Positions 46,976 to 60,695 of a stretch of 64,000 bases of DNA are shown here, in pieces. Made by a program: the position numbers and the translations under genes. The DNA lies in the NCBI RefSeq assembly GCF_000716715.1, contig NZ_JNYJ01000014.1, forward strand, positions 1 through 64,000, in the 5' to 3' direction. Within the stretch, counting starts at the first letter, position 1. Each line of letters begins with the position of its first letter. Under the pieces are notes generated by a model that worked only from the letters and a program-made list of their open reading frames with translations, did no database searches and was not told the origin of the DNA. Source of the DNA: Dactylosporangium aurantiacum (lineage in GTDB: Bacteria > Actinomycetota > Actinomycetes > Mycobacteriales > Micromonosporaceae).

Positions 46976-47934
46976 GCACGGCGAGTGAGGCGCTTGCCCG
47001 GGCGGCGGACACCGCCCGGCTGGCGCCGTCCGTGCACAACACGCAACCGTGGCGGTGGGTCGTGCGGGGCGACTCGCTGGAGCTGTACGCGGTGACCGAC
47101 CGCCAGCTGCGCGAGCAGGACCCGGCGGGCCGCCTCATGCTGCTCAGCTGCGGCGCGGCGCTGCACCACGCCCGCGTCGCCCTGGACGCCGCGGGCTGGA
47201 CCCACACGGTGCGGCGGCCGGCCGGCGAGCCGCTCGCGGTCGTGCAGGCGGCGGCGCCCGGCCCCGCCGACCCGGCCGCGATGCGCCGGCTGCAGCTGCT
47301 GCAGGTGCGGCGCACCGACCGCCGGGCGGTCAGCGACGAGCCGGTCGCCCCCGAGGCCGTGCAGGCCATCACCGCCGCCGCCACGGCCGGCGGCGCCCGG
47401 CTGCACGTGCTCAACCGCGACCAGGTCCTCGAGCTCGCCGTCATGATCGAGCACGCCGGCGACGCGGAGCGCCACGACGAGCGGATGCGGGCCGAGACCG
47501 CGTCCTGGGTCGGCGGCGAACGGCCCGCCGGCACCGGCCTGCCCGACGCCGTCATCCCGGTGGAGCTGCCCCTGACCACCGTCGCCGAGCGCGACTTCGG
47601 GGTCAGCGGCACCCTGCAGGCCGGCACCGGCCACGACACGGCCGCCGCCTACGCCGTGCTGTACGGCGACGGCGACGAACCCGCCGACTGGCTGCGCGCC
47701 GGCGAGGCGCTCAGCGAGGTCTGGGTCGCCGCGACCGACCACGGCGCGGCGGTGCTGCCGCTGAGCAGCCCCATCGAGCTGGACTTCACCCGGCAGGCGC
47801 TGCGGCGCATGCTGGGCGAGGTCGGCTACCCGTTCCTGGTCATGCGCCTGGGCACCACCGACCCCGACCACGCGGGGCCGGCGCACACCCCCCGACTGCC
47901 GGTCGAGCAGGTCATCGAGATCGTCGAGGACTGA
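46972..47934 (+). CDS. Acg-like nitroreductase-fold protein (NTR 4)
   Basis: 320 residues. APSVHNTQPWRWVV near residue 20, RRTDRRAVSDEP, and C-terminal RRMLGEVGYPFLVMRLG. Paralogue of NTR 3. ATG overlaps the phosphoketolase stop (ATGA), so it is translated with it, linking an Acg-type protein directly to fermentative carbon flow. A 10-bp-stem hairpin follows. Confidence 0.87.
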   Translation: MSTASEALARAADTARLAPSVHNTQPWRWVVRGDSLELYAVTDRQLREQDPAGRLMLLSCGAALHHARVALDAAGWTHTVRRPAGEPLAVVQAAAPGPADPAAMRRLQLLQVRRTDRRAVSDEPVAPEAVQAITAAATAGGARLHVLNRDQVLELAVMIEHAGDAERHDERMRAETASWVGGERPAGTGLPDAVIPVELPLTTVAERDFGVSGTLQAGTGHDTAAAYAVLYGDGDEPADWLRAGEALSEVWVAATDHGAAVLPLSSPIELDFTRQALRRMLGEVGYPFLVMRLGTTDPDHAGPAHTPRLPVEQVIEIVED

Positions 47935-48136
47935 CCGGGTCACCGCCGCCGTCCGCCGGGCTCTCCGCAGCCCGGCGGGCGGCTTCGCGTCGTCGCCCGT
48001 GCCCGTGCGGCTGCGGCGCCGCACCGTCGCCGGCTGAGCTGAGCTCGACCCGCCAGCGGCCGGGCAGGGCGAACGTGACCGCCGCGCCGGTCGGGTCGGT
48101 GAGCACCGCGACGTCGGCGCCGCCGTGCAGGACCAT
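47912..48136 (-). pseudogene. Possible remnant of a glucan-active enzyme C-terminus
   Basis: A 74-codon frame whose first 35 residues (GADVAVLTDPTGAAVTFALPGRWRVEL) look like the beta-sandwich tail of glycogen-debranching or trehalose-type enzymes. The rest is Arg/Gly-rich, and the end runs antisense into NTR 4. It follows glgP on the same strand. No ribosome site of note. A decayed gene end is the best guess; it could also be chance. Confidence 0.25.
47953..47978 (+). terminator. Terminator after NTR 4
   Basis: 10-bp perfect stem (47953-47962 with 47969-47978), loop CTCCGC, 18 nt after the NTR 4 stop. Confidence 0.6.
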
Positions 48137-48196
48137 CGCCAGGGGAGCCTCCGCCGCTCAGTCGGTGACGGCCCCGTCGGGCCCGGCCCAGGTGAC

Positions 48197-50686
<2,490 letters not shown>

Positions 50687-50773
50687 GGTGGTCCTTCCCC
50701 CGGGCGTCCGGCGTGCTCACTGTAAGTATCGCCCAGGTGGCGGCCAGTGATCGGCGAAGTTGGGGCATTGGCC

Positions 50774-52120
50774 TCAGCGCATCGCGGCGATGAGCTCCTC
50801 CACGTCGACGGAGGCCACCGAGCACGCCCGGTCCGAGTACGCGTACGGCAGCACCAGCCGGCCCCCGTGGACCAGCCCGCCGCAGGAGTACAGCACGTTC
50901 GGCACGTACCCCTCCCGCTCGTCCTCGTCGGGCTCCAGCAGCGGCCGCTCGAGCCGCCCGAGCACCACGCCCGGGTCGTCGCGGTCCAGCAGCATGGCGC
51001 TCATCACGTACCGGCGCAGCATGCCGACGCCGTGCGTCACGACCAGCCAGCCGGCGGGCGTCTCGACCGGTGAGCCGCAGTTGCCCATCTGGACCAGCTC
51101 CCAGTCGTGCACCGGGTCGGCCAGCGGCCGCGGGTCGTCCCAGTGCACGAGGTCCGGCGAGGTCATCACGAACAGCCGCTGCCCGTCCTGGCGGCCCAGC
51201 GCCCACCAGCGCCCGCCGACCTGCCGGGGGAACAGCGCGATGCCCTTGTCCGACACGCCGGGACCGGTCATCGGCCGCACGGTGAAGGTGGTGAAGTCGT
51301 CGGTGCGGATCAGCTTGATGGTGATGTCCCGGCCGTTGTACGCGGTGTACGTCGCCGCCCAGCTGGTGGACCCGTCGGGCAGCCGCAGCGGCACGAACCG
51401 CGCGTCCTCCAGCCCGAGCGTCTCGTCGGGCGCCGCCGCGTACAGGACCCGCTCGTCCAGCGGCGTCGCCGGGTCGAAGCGCACCGTGTACCCGTCCGGC
51501 CCGGGGGTGACGTGGCCGGGGGTGGCCCACCGTCCCGCCGGGTCCAGCCGCAGCCGGCCGGCGGCGTCGACGGTGCCGGTGCGGAACTCCACCGTGGAGC
51601 GGTGCCCCTCGCCGATCGCCCGGAGGCTGACCACGACGCGCAGCTCACCCGGGCCGGCGCCGCGCTGGTCCGGCGCGGGCACGATCGACGGGTTGCACAG
51701 CGCGGCGGCCTCCACGGCGTACTCCATCGTGGTGTACGCGGCCGCGAGCAGGCGCCGGTCCTCGCCGATGCCGGACGGGTCGAGGTGCAGCAGGTCGACG
51801 AGCTCGGCCCAGCGGCGGCGCAGCTGGGCGGTGAGGTCCCGGTGCCGCCAGCCGAAGCGGCCGGTCATGTCGCGCAACGCCTCGGCGGCCTGCGCGTCGG
51901 TGCGGCGCAGCACCCGCTCGACCCGCTCCGCCAGCACCGCGGGCGCGAACTGCAGCGGCAGCGCCACGACCCGCGCCGGGTCCGGCTGCAGCCGCAGCTC
52001 CTGCCGCGCCACCGCGACGCCGGTCCCGCCGCGCGCGGAGGTCTCCAGCAAGGTCCCGCCGCGCGCTGGGGTCTCCAGCACGGTCCCGCTGCGCGCGGAC
52101 GTCTCCAGCATGCTGAGCAC
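50774..52120 (-). CDS. GH130-family glycoside phosphorylase/hydrolase with repeat N-terminus
   Basis: 448 residues. Five-bladed propeller landmarks are ALCNPSIVPAPDQ, LGLEDARFVPL, KGIALFPRQVGGRW and GYVPNVLYSCGG. GH130 enzymes act on beta-mannosides; the substrate here is unknown. The first about 35 residues are three copies of a ten-residue unit (LETSARSGTV, LETPARGGTL, LETSARGGTG), coded by a 30-bp repeat. GTG at 52120 has AGGAGG about 6 nt upstream, so the repeats appear to be translated. Confidence 0.85.
   Translation of the reverse strand: MLSMLETSARSGTVLETPARGGTLLETSARGGTGVAVARQELRLQPDPARVVALPLQFAPAVLAERVERVLRRTDAQAAEALRDMTGRFGWRHRDLTAQLRRRWAELVDLLHLDPSGIGEDRRLLAAAYTTMEYAVEAAALCNPSIVPAPDQRGAGPGELRVVVSLRAIGEGHRSTVEFRTGTVDAAGRLRLDPAGRWATPGHVTPGPDGYTVRFDPATPLDERVLYAAAPDETLGLEDARFVPLRLPDGSTSWAATYTAYNGRDITIKLIRTDDFTTFTVRPMTGPGVSDKGIALFPRQVGGRWWALGRQDGQRLFVMTSPDLVHWDDPRPLADPVHDWELVQMGNCGSPVETPAGWLVVTHGVGMLRRYVMSAMLLDRDDPGVVLGRLERPLLEPDEDEREGYVPNVLYSCGGLVHGGRLVLPYAYSDRACSVASVDVEELIAAMR
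52021..52110. repeat. 30-bp in-frame minisatellite at the GH130 5' end
   Basis: Three copies (52021-52050, 52051-52080, 52081-52110) differing at a few bases; each ends GTCTCCAGCA. Confidence 0.9.
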
Positions 52121-52152
52121 CGGTGCCTCCTGTCCCGGCCCCGCGGCGGGCC

Positions 52153-52209
52153 CGTTTCCATCCGTGGACCGGACGCCGCGGTGCGGCCGCGGTACGCCCG
52201 ATGGAAACG
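52153..52209. promoter_or_regulatory. Spaced inverted repeat upstream of GH130
   Basis: CGTTTCCATC (52153-52162) and GATGGAAACG (52200-52209), perfect 10-bp arms with a GC-rich spacer. It lies in the 139-bp gap between the YwiC-like stop and the GH130 start. It could be an operator or a terminator of the YwiC-like gene. Confidence 0.4.
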
Positions 52210-52259
52210 ATCCCGGGCCCGCGACAGGATGCGGGTCCCGCGGGGTTGCCGGCCGGTGG

Positions 52260-53003
52260 TCAGGCCGCGACGGCGGCGAGCAGCAGCAGGCACGCGCCGA
52301 TCTCGATCATGCCGACGTGCTTCGGCGCGAGGCGGAACCTCGGCACGAGCACGGCCCGGGCCAGCAGGAGCGCGAACACGACCGCCGGCAGGGCGCCCAG
52401 GAGGGTGGCGGCCACGGCGGCGCCCGCGTGGTAGGCGACCGACGCCCGCAGGTACGCGGGGTTGCCGCGCTCCCGGATCATCGTCTTGACGTACAGGACG
52501 GTGCCGGTGAAATACAGCAGGACCGCGGCGAACACGGGCGCCACCGCGCCGGGCGGGGTGCCGGCGACGGTGGCGGCGACGAAGACCATGACGCAGCTCT
52601 GCACGACCGAGGCGACGTCGTTGAGCAGCGCCCGCTCCCGGCGCCGCCGGGCGTACAGGACGTTGCCGGCCAACAGCAGCGCGTACACCGGGGCGTACGC
52701 GAGCACCTGCGGCCGCACGGCGACCACCAGCCCGGTCAGGGCCGCGGCGGCCGGCGCGTACAGCAGCAGCTGCGCCCGGAACCGGGCCGGGCGGCGCGTC
52801 TTGACCGCCTGCAGCACGTAGTACGAGCACAGGTAGCCGGCGAGCCACGCGCCGAGCAGCGGCAGGTGCACCCACCGGAAGCCGGCGGTGAGCACGCCGG
52901 CGAGCCAGGGCACGGCCAGCATGGCCCAGGCGCCGTGCTGCGGCGGGACGAACTGCCGGGCGCCGGGCCGGCGGGCGGGGCGCCGCGTGATCGTGCTCGT
53001 CAT
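52260..53003 (-). CDS. YwiC-like membrane protein
   Basis: 247 residues, about six to eight membrane helices. The N-terminal motif FVPPQHGAWAMLAVPWLAG matches the YwiC-like family, found near anaerobic respiration genes in Bacillus; function unknown. ATG at 53003 lies 4 nt after the P-type ATPase stop, so they form an operon. Confidence 0.75.
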   Translation of the reverse strand: MTSTITRRPARRPGARQFVPPQHGAWAMLAVPWLAGVLTAGFRWVHLPLLGAWLAGYLCSYYVLQAVKTRRPARFRAQLLLYAPAAAALTGLVVAVRPQVLAYAPVYALLLAGNVLYARRRRERALLNDVASVVQSCVMVFVAATVAGTPPGAVAPVFAAVLLYFTGTVLYVKTMIRERGNPAYLRASVAYHAGAAVAATLLGALPAVVFALLLARAVLVPRFRLAPKHVGMIEIGACLLLLAAVAA

Positions 53004-53007
53004 CGGG

Positions 53008-55518
53008 TCACCGGCGACCGGCGGAGCGCAGGTAGGTCACCAGTCCCGGCACCGCCGCCACCGCGGCGCAGCCGAGCGTGCCGGTCAGCGTGAGCGCCTC
53101 GGTGCCCAGCAGCGTGTGCAGCGGCGCCAGCCAGACCGCGGCGAGCTGCAGGACCAGCGACAGCCCGACCGCCGCGTCGAGGCCCCAGTTGCGCCGGCCG
53201 GTGCCGCGGGCCCGCAGCGCCAGCGCCACCCCGAGCTGGGCCAGCCCCAGCACCAGGAACAGCACGCTCTGCCAGGGGCCGCCCGCGTGCCTGGTCCACA
53301 GCGCGGCGGCCAGGGCGGTCACGGTGATCAGGGCGCCGGTGACGGCGATCGGTGCCGCCAGGCGGGCGAGGATGGCCTGGTCGGGTCGGCGGGGCGGGCG
53401 CCGCATCAGCCCGGGTGCGGCCGGCTCGCCGCCGAGCGCCACACCCGGCAGGCCGTGGGTGATCATGTTGATCCACAGGATCTGCGCCGGCAGCAGCGGC
53501 ACCGCCAGACCCAGCCACGGGCCGGCGAGCATGATGAGCACCTCGGCGGCGCCGCCGGACAGCGCGTAGACGAGGAACCGGCGGATGTTGGCGTAGATGC
53601 GCCGGCCCTCGCGGACGGCGGTGGCGACCGTGGCGAGGTTGTCGTCGGCGAGGACGAGGTCCGCGGCCTGGCGGGCCGCCTCGGTGCCGCCGCGGCCCAT
53701 CGCCACACCGATGTCGGCGCGGCGCAGCGCGGGCGCGTCGTTCACGCCGTCACCGGTCATGGCCACCACGGCGCCGCCGCGCTGCAGGGCCTTGATGATG
53801 GCGAGCTTGCGTTCGGGGCTGGTGCGGGCGTACACGACGGCCGGCGCGCCGGGGTCGACCCGGTCGTCGCCGAGCGCGACCCTCGCGCCCGGGGCCGCGA
53901 TGCCGACCCGCTCGGCGATCGCGGCGGCCGTCGCCGGGTGGTCGCCGGTGATGAGGACCGGCTGGATGCCGGCGTCGTGGAACGCCCGGACCGTGTCCGG
54001 TGCCGCGTCCCGTACCGGGTCGACGAGGGCGACCAGGCCGAGCAGCCGCAGCCCCCGTTCGACGTCGTCCGCGCCGGCTCCGGCACCGCCGTCGCGGTGC
54101 GCGGTGGCGACGGCGAGCACCCGGTACCCGTCACCGGCGAGCCCGGCGGCGGTGCGGGTGGCCCACGCGCGGGTCCCGTCGTCGGCGTCGACCGGGCCGC
54201 CCGGGGCGAGCAGCCCGTCGGGCGCGCCCTTGCACACGATCAGGTGGCCGCCGTCCGGGTCGGCGTGCACCGTGGTCATGCGGCGGCGGTCGGCGTCGAA
54301 CGGCACCTCGTCCACCCGCGGGTAGCGCTCCCGCACCGCCGTGCCGATGCCGCACCGGCCGGCGGCGGCCAGCAGCGCGGCCTCCATCGGGTCGCCGACG
54401 GGTGCCCACGCCGTGCGCTCCCCGCCGGGAGCGGCCAGGTCGGCGTCGGTGCACAGCACGACGGCCCGGGCGAGCTCCAGCGCGGCGTCGCCGGGGGCGG
54501 GCGTCGCGCTGCCGGCCGGGTCGTACCCGGTCCCGTGCAGGGCGACCTCGGCGCGGTCCGGCAGCAGGAACCGCTCGACGCTCATCAGCCCTTCGGTGAG
54601 GGTGCCGGTCTTGTCGGTGGCCAGGACCGTCACCGAGCCGAGGGTCTCCACGGCCGGCAGCCGGCGCACGATCGCCGAGCGCTGCGCCATCCGGCGGGCG
54701 CCCAGCGCCAGCGCGAGGGTCACGACCGCGGGCAGCGACTCGGGCACCGCCGCGACGGTCAGGCTCACCGCCGCGAGCAGCATCTCGGCGACCGGCTGGC
54801 CGCGCAGCACCCCGACCAGGAACACCACCGCCGACAGCGCCACCGCGGCCGCGGCGAGCACCTTGCCGAGCCCGGCGAGCCGCCGCTGCAGCGGCGTCGC
54901 CCGCCGGGGCTGCCCGGCGACCAGCGCGGCGATGCGGCCCAGCGCGCTGTGCGGGCCGGTGCGCAGCACGATCCCGGTGGCGCGGCCGGTGGCGGTCACG
55001 GTGCCGGCGGACAGCTCCCCGCCGACGTCCTTGGCCACCGTCATCGACTCGCCGGTGAGCGCCGACTCGTCCGCCGTCAACCGGACCGCCTCGACGATCC
55101 GCAGGTCGGCGGGGACGATGTCGCCGGCCTCGACGCGTACCAGGTCGTCGGGGACGAGGTCGCCGGCCGGGACCGACACGTCGGTGCCGTCGCGGCGCAC
55201 CCGGGCCGACGGCGCGGCCATGCGGCGCAGCGCCGCCACCGCCCGGTCCGCGCGCAGCTCCTGCACCACGCCGACGGTGGTGTTGAGCACGATCACCAGC
55301 AGGATGACGACGAGGTCGCTGATGTCCCGCAGCAGCGCGGTGACCACCATCGCGGCGAGCAGCACGACGATCAGCGGGTCCCGCAGCTGCGCGCCGACGC
55401 GCGCCGGGACCGACGGCGGCCGGGCCGCGGGCAGCTCGTTGCGCCCGTGCCGTTCGCGCAACGCGGCGGCCTGCGCGGTGGTGAGCCCGTCCCGGTGCGT
55501 CGTCAGCGTGGGCGTCAT
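53008..55518 (-). CDS. P2-type cation ATPase (CtpF-like)
   Basis: 836 residues. Cation-ATPase N domain (LTTAQAAALRERHGRNEL). Actuator has ADESALTGES. A helix has VPESLPAVVTLALALGARRM where calcium pumps carry PEGL. The phosphorylation site is ATDKTGTLTEG with Asp302, and the hinge TGDGVNDAPALRRADIG. A C-terminal six-helix domain follows. Similar pumps include Mycobacterium CtpF, a DosR-regulon calcium ATPase. The ion is not certain. Behind paired DosR-like boxes, and coupled to the YwiC-like gene. Confidence 0.92.
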   Translation of the reverse strand: MTPTLTTHRDGLTTAQAAALRERHGRNELPAARPPSVPARVGAQLRDPLIVVLLAAMVVTALLRDISDLVVILLVIVLNTTVGVVQELRADRAVAALRRMAAPSARVRRDGTDVSVPAGDLVPDDLVRVEAGDIVPADLRIVEAVRLTADESALTGESMTVAKDVGGELSAGTVTATGRATGIVLRTGPHSALGRIAALVAGQPRRATPLQRRLAGLGKVLAAAAVALSAVVFLVGVLRGQPVAEMLLAAVSLTVAAVPESLPAVVTLALALGARRMAQRSAIVRRLPAVETLGSVTVLATDKTGTLTEGLMSVERFLLPDRAEVALHGTGYDPAGSATPAPGDAALELARAVVLCTDADLAAPGGERTAWAPVGDPMEAALLAAAGRCGIGTAVRERYPRVDEVPFDADRRRMTTVHADPDGGHLIVCKGAPDGLLAPGGPVDADDGTRAWATRTAAGLAGDGYRVLAVATAHRDGGAGAGADDVERGLRLLGLVALVDPVRDAAPDTVRAFHDAGIQPVLITGDHPATAAAIAERVGIAAPGARVALGDDRVDPGAPAVVYARTSPERKLAIIKALQRGGAVVAMTGDGVNDAPALRRADIGVAMGRGGTEAARQAADLVLADDNLATVATAVREGRRIYANIRRFLVYALSGGAAEVLIMLAGPWLGLAVPLLPAQILWINMITHGLPGVALGGEPAAPGLMRRPPRRPDQAILARLAAPIAVTGALITVTALAAALWTRHAGGPWQSVLFLVLGLAQLGVALALRARGTGRRNWGLDAAVGLSLVLQLAAVWLAPLHTLLGTEALTLTGTLGCAAVAAVPGLVTYLRSAGRR

Positions 55519-55554
55519 GTCTCGACCGTCGCACCGCCGGTCCCGCCCCGGCCA

Positions 55555-55591
55555 GGGGCGAAGGTCCCGTGCGGCCCGGGACCGGTGCGGG
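55555..55591 (-). promoter_or_regulatory. Paired DosR-like boxes before the P2-type ATPase
   Basis: Reverse strand GGGACCTTCGCCCC at 55555-55568, 37 bp from the start. A half-conserved copy, GGGACCGGTGCGGG at 55578-55591, lies exactly 23 bp away. Confidence 0.6.
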
Positions 55592-55617
55592 GTGCGGGCC
55601 CCGCACCGGTCACCGGG

Positions 55618-56472
55618 TCACGCGGACTTCGGCGCGTGGGCGATCAGCACCGGGCATTCCGCGTAGTGCATCAGCTGCTGGCCGACGGAGCCGAGCAGCA
55701 GCCCGGTGAAGCCGCCGTGGCCGCGGCTGCCGACCACGACGAGCTGCGCCGTGTGCGACATGCCGATCAGCACCTTCGCGGCCCGGCCGGCGGTGACCAC
55801 GGCCGCCAGCTTCACGCCCGGGTACCGGTCCCGCCAGCCGTCCAGCGACGACTCGAGCGCGGCGCGCTCGGCGGCCTCGGCGGCGTCGCGCGGCACGACG
55901 GTCGCCGGTGGCGGCACGTAGGCGCGGACGGCGACGACCTCGGTGCCGCGTGCGGCGGCGGCCTCGAACGCCAGCCGCAGCGCCGTCTCCGCCGACGGCG
56001 AGCCGTCGACACCGACGACGACCGGGCCGGCGGCGGCGTCGCAGTGCCCGCGCACGACGGCGACCGGGGTCCGCGCGTGCGTCGCGACCTGCTGGCTCAC
56101 CGAGCCCAGCAGCAGGTTGCTCACGCCGCCGGCGCCGCGGCAGCCGACGACCAGCAGGGACGCGGCGCTGTCGCCGAGGTCGAGCAGGGTGGTGGCGCCG
56201 GGCGCCTGCACGGCGGTGCCGAAGACGTCGATGCCGTCGTGACGGTCGCGGACCCGGCTGACGGCCTCGGCGACGAGCTGCTCGCCGGTGCGTTCGGCCG
56301 CCTCGATGAGCTCGGCCGTGACGTCGTAGTAGATGCCCGGCCACGCGACGTGGTAGCCGTGCACGATCTGCAGCTGCGCGCCGGTCCGGGCGGCCTCGTC
56401 GGCGGCCCAGTCGACCGCCGTGCGGGCCTCGTCGGAGCCGTCGTAGCCGACGACGATCCGCTGGGCGTTCAT
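55618..56472 (-). CDS. Tandem universal stress protein (USP 6)
   Basis: 284 residues, two UspA domains (IVVGYDGSDEA and [11 protein letters not shown]), ATP loops GCRGAGGVSNLLLGSV and [19 protein letters not shown] at 56472 has GAAGGAGGA upstream. It sits between the flavodoxin gene (48-bp gap with hairpin) and the P2-type ATPase, all on the minus strand. Confidence 0.92.
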   Translation of the reverse strand: MNAQRIVVGYDGSDEARTAVDWAADEAARTGAQLQIVHGYHVAWPGIYYDVTAELIEAAERTGEQLVAEAVSRVRDRHDGIDVFGTAVQAPGATTLLDLGDSAASLLVVGCRGAGGVSNLLLGSVSQQVATHARTPVAVVRGHCDAAAGPVVVGVDGSPSAETALRLAFEAAAARGTEVVAVRAYVPPPATVVPRDAAEAAERAALESSLDGWRDRYPGVKLAAVVTAGRAAKVLIGMSHTAQLVVVGSRGHGGFTGLLLGSVGQQLMHYAECPVLIAHAPKSA

Positions 56473-56489
56473 GGTGTCCTCCTTCGGCG

Positions 56490-56512
56490 GCCCCGCGCGT
56501 CCGGCGCGGGGC
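56490..56512 (-). terminator. Hairpin between flavodoxin and USP 6
   Basis: Perfect 9-bp stem (56490-56498 with 56504-56512), loop GTCCG, 8 nt after the flavodoxin stop and just before the USP 6 ribosome site. Possibly partial termination inside the operon. Confidence 0.5.
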
Positions 56513-56520
56513 GGCGTGCT

Positions 56521-57042
56521 TCAGCGTCCCCGCGCGTCCGGTGCGGGGGCGGCGTTCGTCGGGTCAGGTGGCGGGTCCCCGGCGCGCAGGGCCGCCGCGA
56601 TGTGCCGCGCCCAGCCGCGGACCTCGCCGGGGTCGGGTTCGAGGGCGTGCGGCGCCCACGGCCGCCCCGGCGGGTGCGCGGCCAGGAACGGGCGGTGGTC
56701 CAGCGCCTCGACGGCGTCCTCGACGGCGCCGATGTCGATGCGCTGCTGCGGGGTGACCGCGTCACCGGCCGGGCTGTTGGAGAACAGCCAGACCGGCACG
56801 CGGCGCAACCGCTGCCGCTGCGCCATCGCGAACCGCACCGTGCGCCGCGGCCAGTGCCCGCCCCGGGCCGGCCCGCCGAGCACGACCGCGTCGAAGCCGC
56901 CGATGCCGCCCTCGCCGGTGCGTTCGGCGGGGACCTCGCGCACGACGCTGTCCAGCCCGTGCCGGTGCAGCGTGTCGCCGATCAGCCGGGCCGTGTCGGC
57001 GGACGCGCCGTCGTCGTCGGTGTACGCGACCAGGACGCGCAT
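56521..57042 (-). CDS. Flavodoxin-domain protein
   Basis: 173 residues. An FMN-binding-like start (VLVAYTDDDGASADTARLIGDTL) and FDAVVLGGPARGGHWPRR match the protoporphyrinogen oxidase (HemG)/flavodoxin fold, but the usual T/S-x-T-G-x-T phosphate loop is altered to TDDDGAS, so flavin binding is uncertain. The C-terminal 30 residues are Pro/Ala-rich. ATG at 57042 has GGAGGGTGA upstream. It follows the ppdK pseudogene with a 36-bp gap. Confidence 0.7.
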   Translation of the reverse strand: MRVLVAYTDDDGASADTARLIGDTLHRHGLDSVVREVPAERTGEGGIGGFDAVVLGGPARGGHWPRRTVRFAMAQRQRLRRVPVWLFSNSPAGDAVTPQQRIDIGAVEDAVEALDHRPFLAAHPPGRPWAPHALEPDPGEVRGWARHIAAALRAGDPPPDPTNAAPAPDARGR

Positions 57043-57078
57043 GTCGTCACCCTCCAGGGGTCAGCGGGTGTGCAGTGG

Positions 57079-59229
<2,151 letters not shown>

Positions 59230-59249
<20 letters not shown>

Positions 59250-59694
59250 GACCGGCCTCCTTCAGCGCGGTGGGGGCCGCCGGCGCCGGCCGGCACTGGC
59301 GGGTGGTGATGGTGCCCCGTACGCAGCCCAGGTCGTCTACGACGAACGCGACGTCCGCGCCGGCGTCGGTGAGGACCCGGGACGCCCGCGCCACCGGCCA
59401 GGTGTCGGCGACGGCGGTGGCGGGTGTCATGAGGTCGCCGGCGACCGCCTCGCGCCGCCCGGCCCGCCGGCGGCGGTGCCGTGGCGTGCCCGCGACGCGG
59501 GGGCCGGCGGCGTGGCCGAACAGGTCCGGGTGGTCGGCCGGGTCGATGACGCCGAGGAGCCGGCCGAAGCCGTCCACCACCCCGACCTCGGCGGCCGCGC
59601 CGCCTTCGACGAGGTCGACCACCTGCCGCAGGTGGGCGTGTTCCTCGACGGTCACCGCGCCCGCGCTCATCCGGGTCGCCACGGTCAGCGTCAC
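59230..59694 (-). CDS. Short CBS-pair protein (CBS 2)
   Basis: 154 residues. Two CBS-like motifs, ATRMSAGAVTVEEHAHL and AGDLMTPATAVADTWPV, separated by an Arg-rich linker ([10 protein letters not shown]). It lacks a BON domain. GTG at 59694 has TGGAGG 6 nt upstream. Its last codons overlap the ppdK start by 20 bp, so it heads the CBS 2-ppdK-flavodoxin-USP 6 run. A DosR-like box is 56 bp upstream. Confidence 0.78.
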
Positions 59695-59749
59695 CGTGCA
59701 CCTCCAAGGGTCCGACTCGAAAGCTATGCACGGTCCACGGCCGCGGACA

Positions 59750-59763
59750 GGGCCGATGGACCC
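59750..59763 (-). promoter_or_regulatory. DosR-like box before CBS 2
   Basis: Reverse strand GGGTCCATCGGCCC, 13 of 14. A weaker reverse-strand copy, CGTTCGACCGGCCC at 59772-59785, lies 22 bp further out. Confidence 0.6.
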
Positions 59764-59797
59764 GGGTTGCCGGGCCGGTCGAACGTCACCCCCGGAC

Positions 59798-59811
59798 GTG
59801 CCGTTGGGCCC
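59798..59811 (+). promoter_or_regulatory. DosR-like box before CBS-BON 3
   Basis: GTGCCGTTGGGCCC, the same variant as the proximal cydA box (GTGCCGTTCGGCCC), ending 80 bp before the CBS 3 start. No good partner on this side. Confidence 0.5.
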
Positions 59812-59891
59812 TGCTGCGCGGCTGCGGCCCGGCCGTACGGTCGGCCCGAGACACCGCGACGAGCTGCGGGAACGCCAGAAGGAGGCAGGCC

Positions 59892-60587
59892 ATGGGCCGC
59901 TGGAACGTCGCCGACGTGATGACGATCGGCGCGATATCGGTGCAGGAGGACACGCCGTTCAAGGAGATCGTCGACCTTCTGGAAGCGCACGAGATCAACG
60001 CCGTCCCGGTCGTGGACAGGTTCGACCGCGTCGTCGGCGTCGTGTCGTCGGCGGACCTGGTGCCGAAGATCGAGTTCGCCGGCGACGACGACCACCTGCG
60101 GCTGTTCGAGAACCGGCACACCCGGCAGGCCCGCGGCAAGGCCCACGCGACCGCCGCCGGCGAGCTGATGAACGCCCCCGCCGTCACCGTCATGAGCACC
60201 ACGTCCGTGGTCGCCGCGGCCAGGATCATGGAGACCGAGGAGCTCAAGCGGCTGCCGGTCGTCGACGACATGGGCCGCCTCATCGGCATGGTCACCCGCC
60301 GTGACCTGCTCAAGGTGTTCCTGCGCACCGACGACGAGATCCGCCGCGAGATCCTCACCGACGCCCTGGACGGGCTGGTCGGCGCCGAACGCGCCCAGCT
60401 GCGCGTCGAGGTCGACGACGGTGTCGTCACCCTCCTCGGCGAGGTGGACCGGGCGTCGCTCGTCGCGCCGCTCATCCGCCAGATCGAACGCGTCGACGGC
60501 GTCGTCGACGTCGTCAGCCACCTCTCACCGGTGGTGGACGACACCGGCGACCAGACGAAGGGCTACCGCGCCCCGGTGATGTTCTGA
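59892..60587 (+). CDS. CBS-pair plus BON domain protein (CBS 3)
   Basis: 231 residues, same plan as CBS 1: VADVMTIGAISVQEDTP and GELMNAPAVTVMSTTS as CBS motifs, then BON (LRVEVDDGVVTLLGEVD, IRQIERVDGVVDV). ATG at 59892 has AGGAGG upstream. Divergent from CBS 2. A perfect 13-bp-stem terminator follows. Confidence 0.9.
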   Translation: MGRWNVADVMTIGAISVQEDTPFKEIVDLLEAHEINAVPVVDRFDRVVGVVSSADLVPKIEFAGDDDHLRLFENRHTRQARGKAHATAAGELMNAPAVTVMSTTSVVAAARIMETEELKRLPVVDDMGRLIGMVTRRDLLKVFLRTDDEIRREILTDALDGLVGAERAQLRVEVDDGVVTLLGEVDRASLVAPLIRQIERVDGVVDVVSHLSPVVDDTGDQTKGYRAPVMF

Positions 60588-60600
60588 CCAGCGGCCCGGC

Positions 60601-60632
60601 AAGGGGTGGACGGCGTTGACCGTCCACCCCTT
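60601..60632. terminator. Terminator between converging CBS 3 and GNAT-synthetase genes
   Basis: Perfect 13-bp stem (60601-60613 with 60620-60632), loop CGTTGA, 13 nt after CBS 3. Likely acts on both strands. Confidence 0.8.
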
Positions 60633-60695
60633 GTGGTCTAGTATCCTAGGAAGCATTACACGAAGTGCCGTGCCTCACCCCAGGAACACGGCAGG

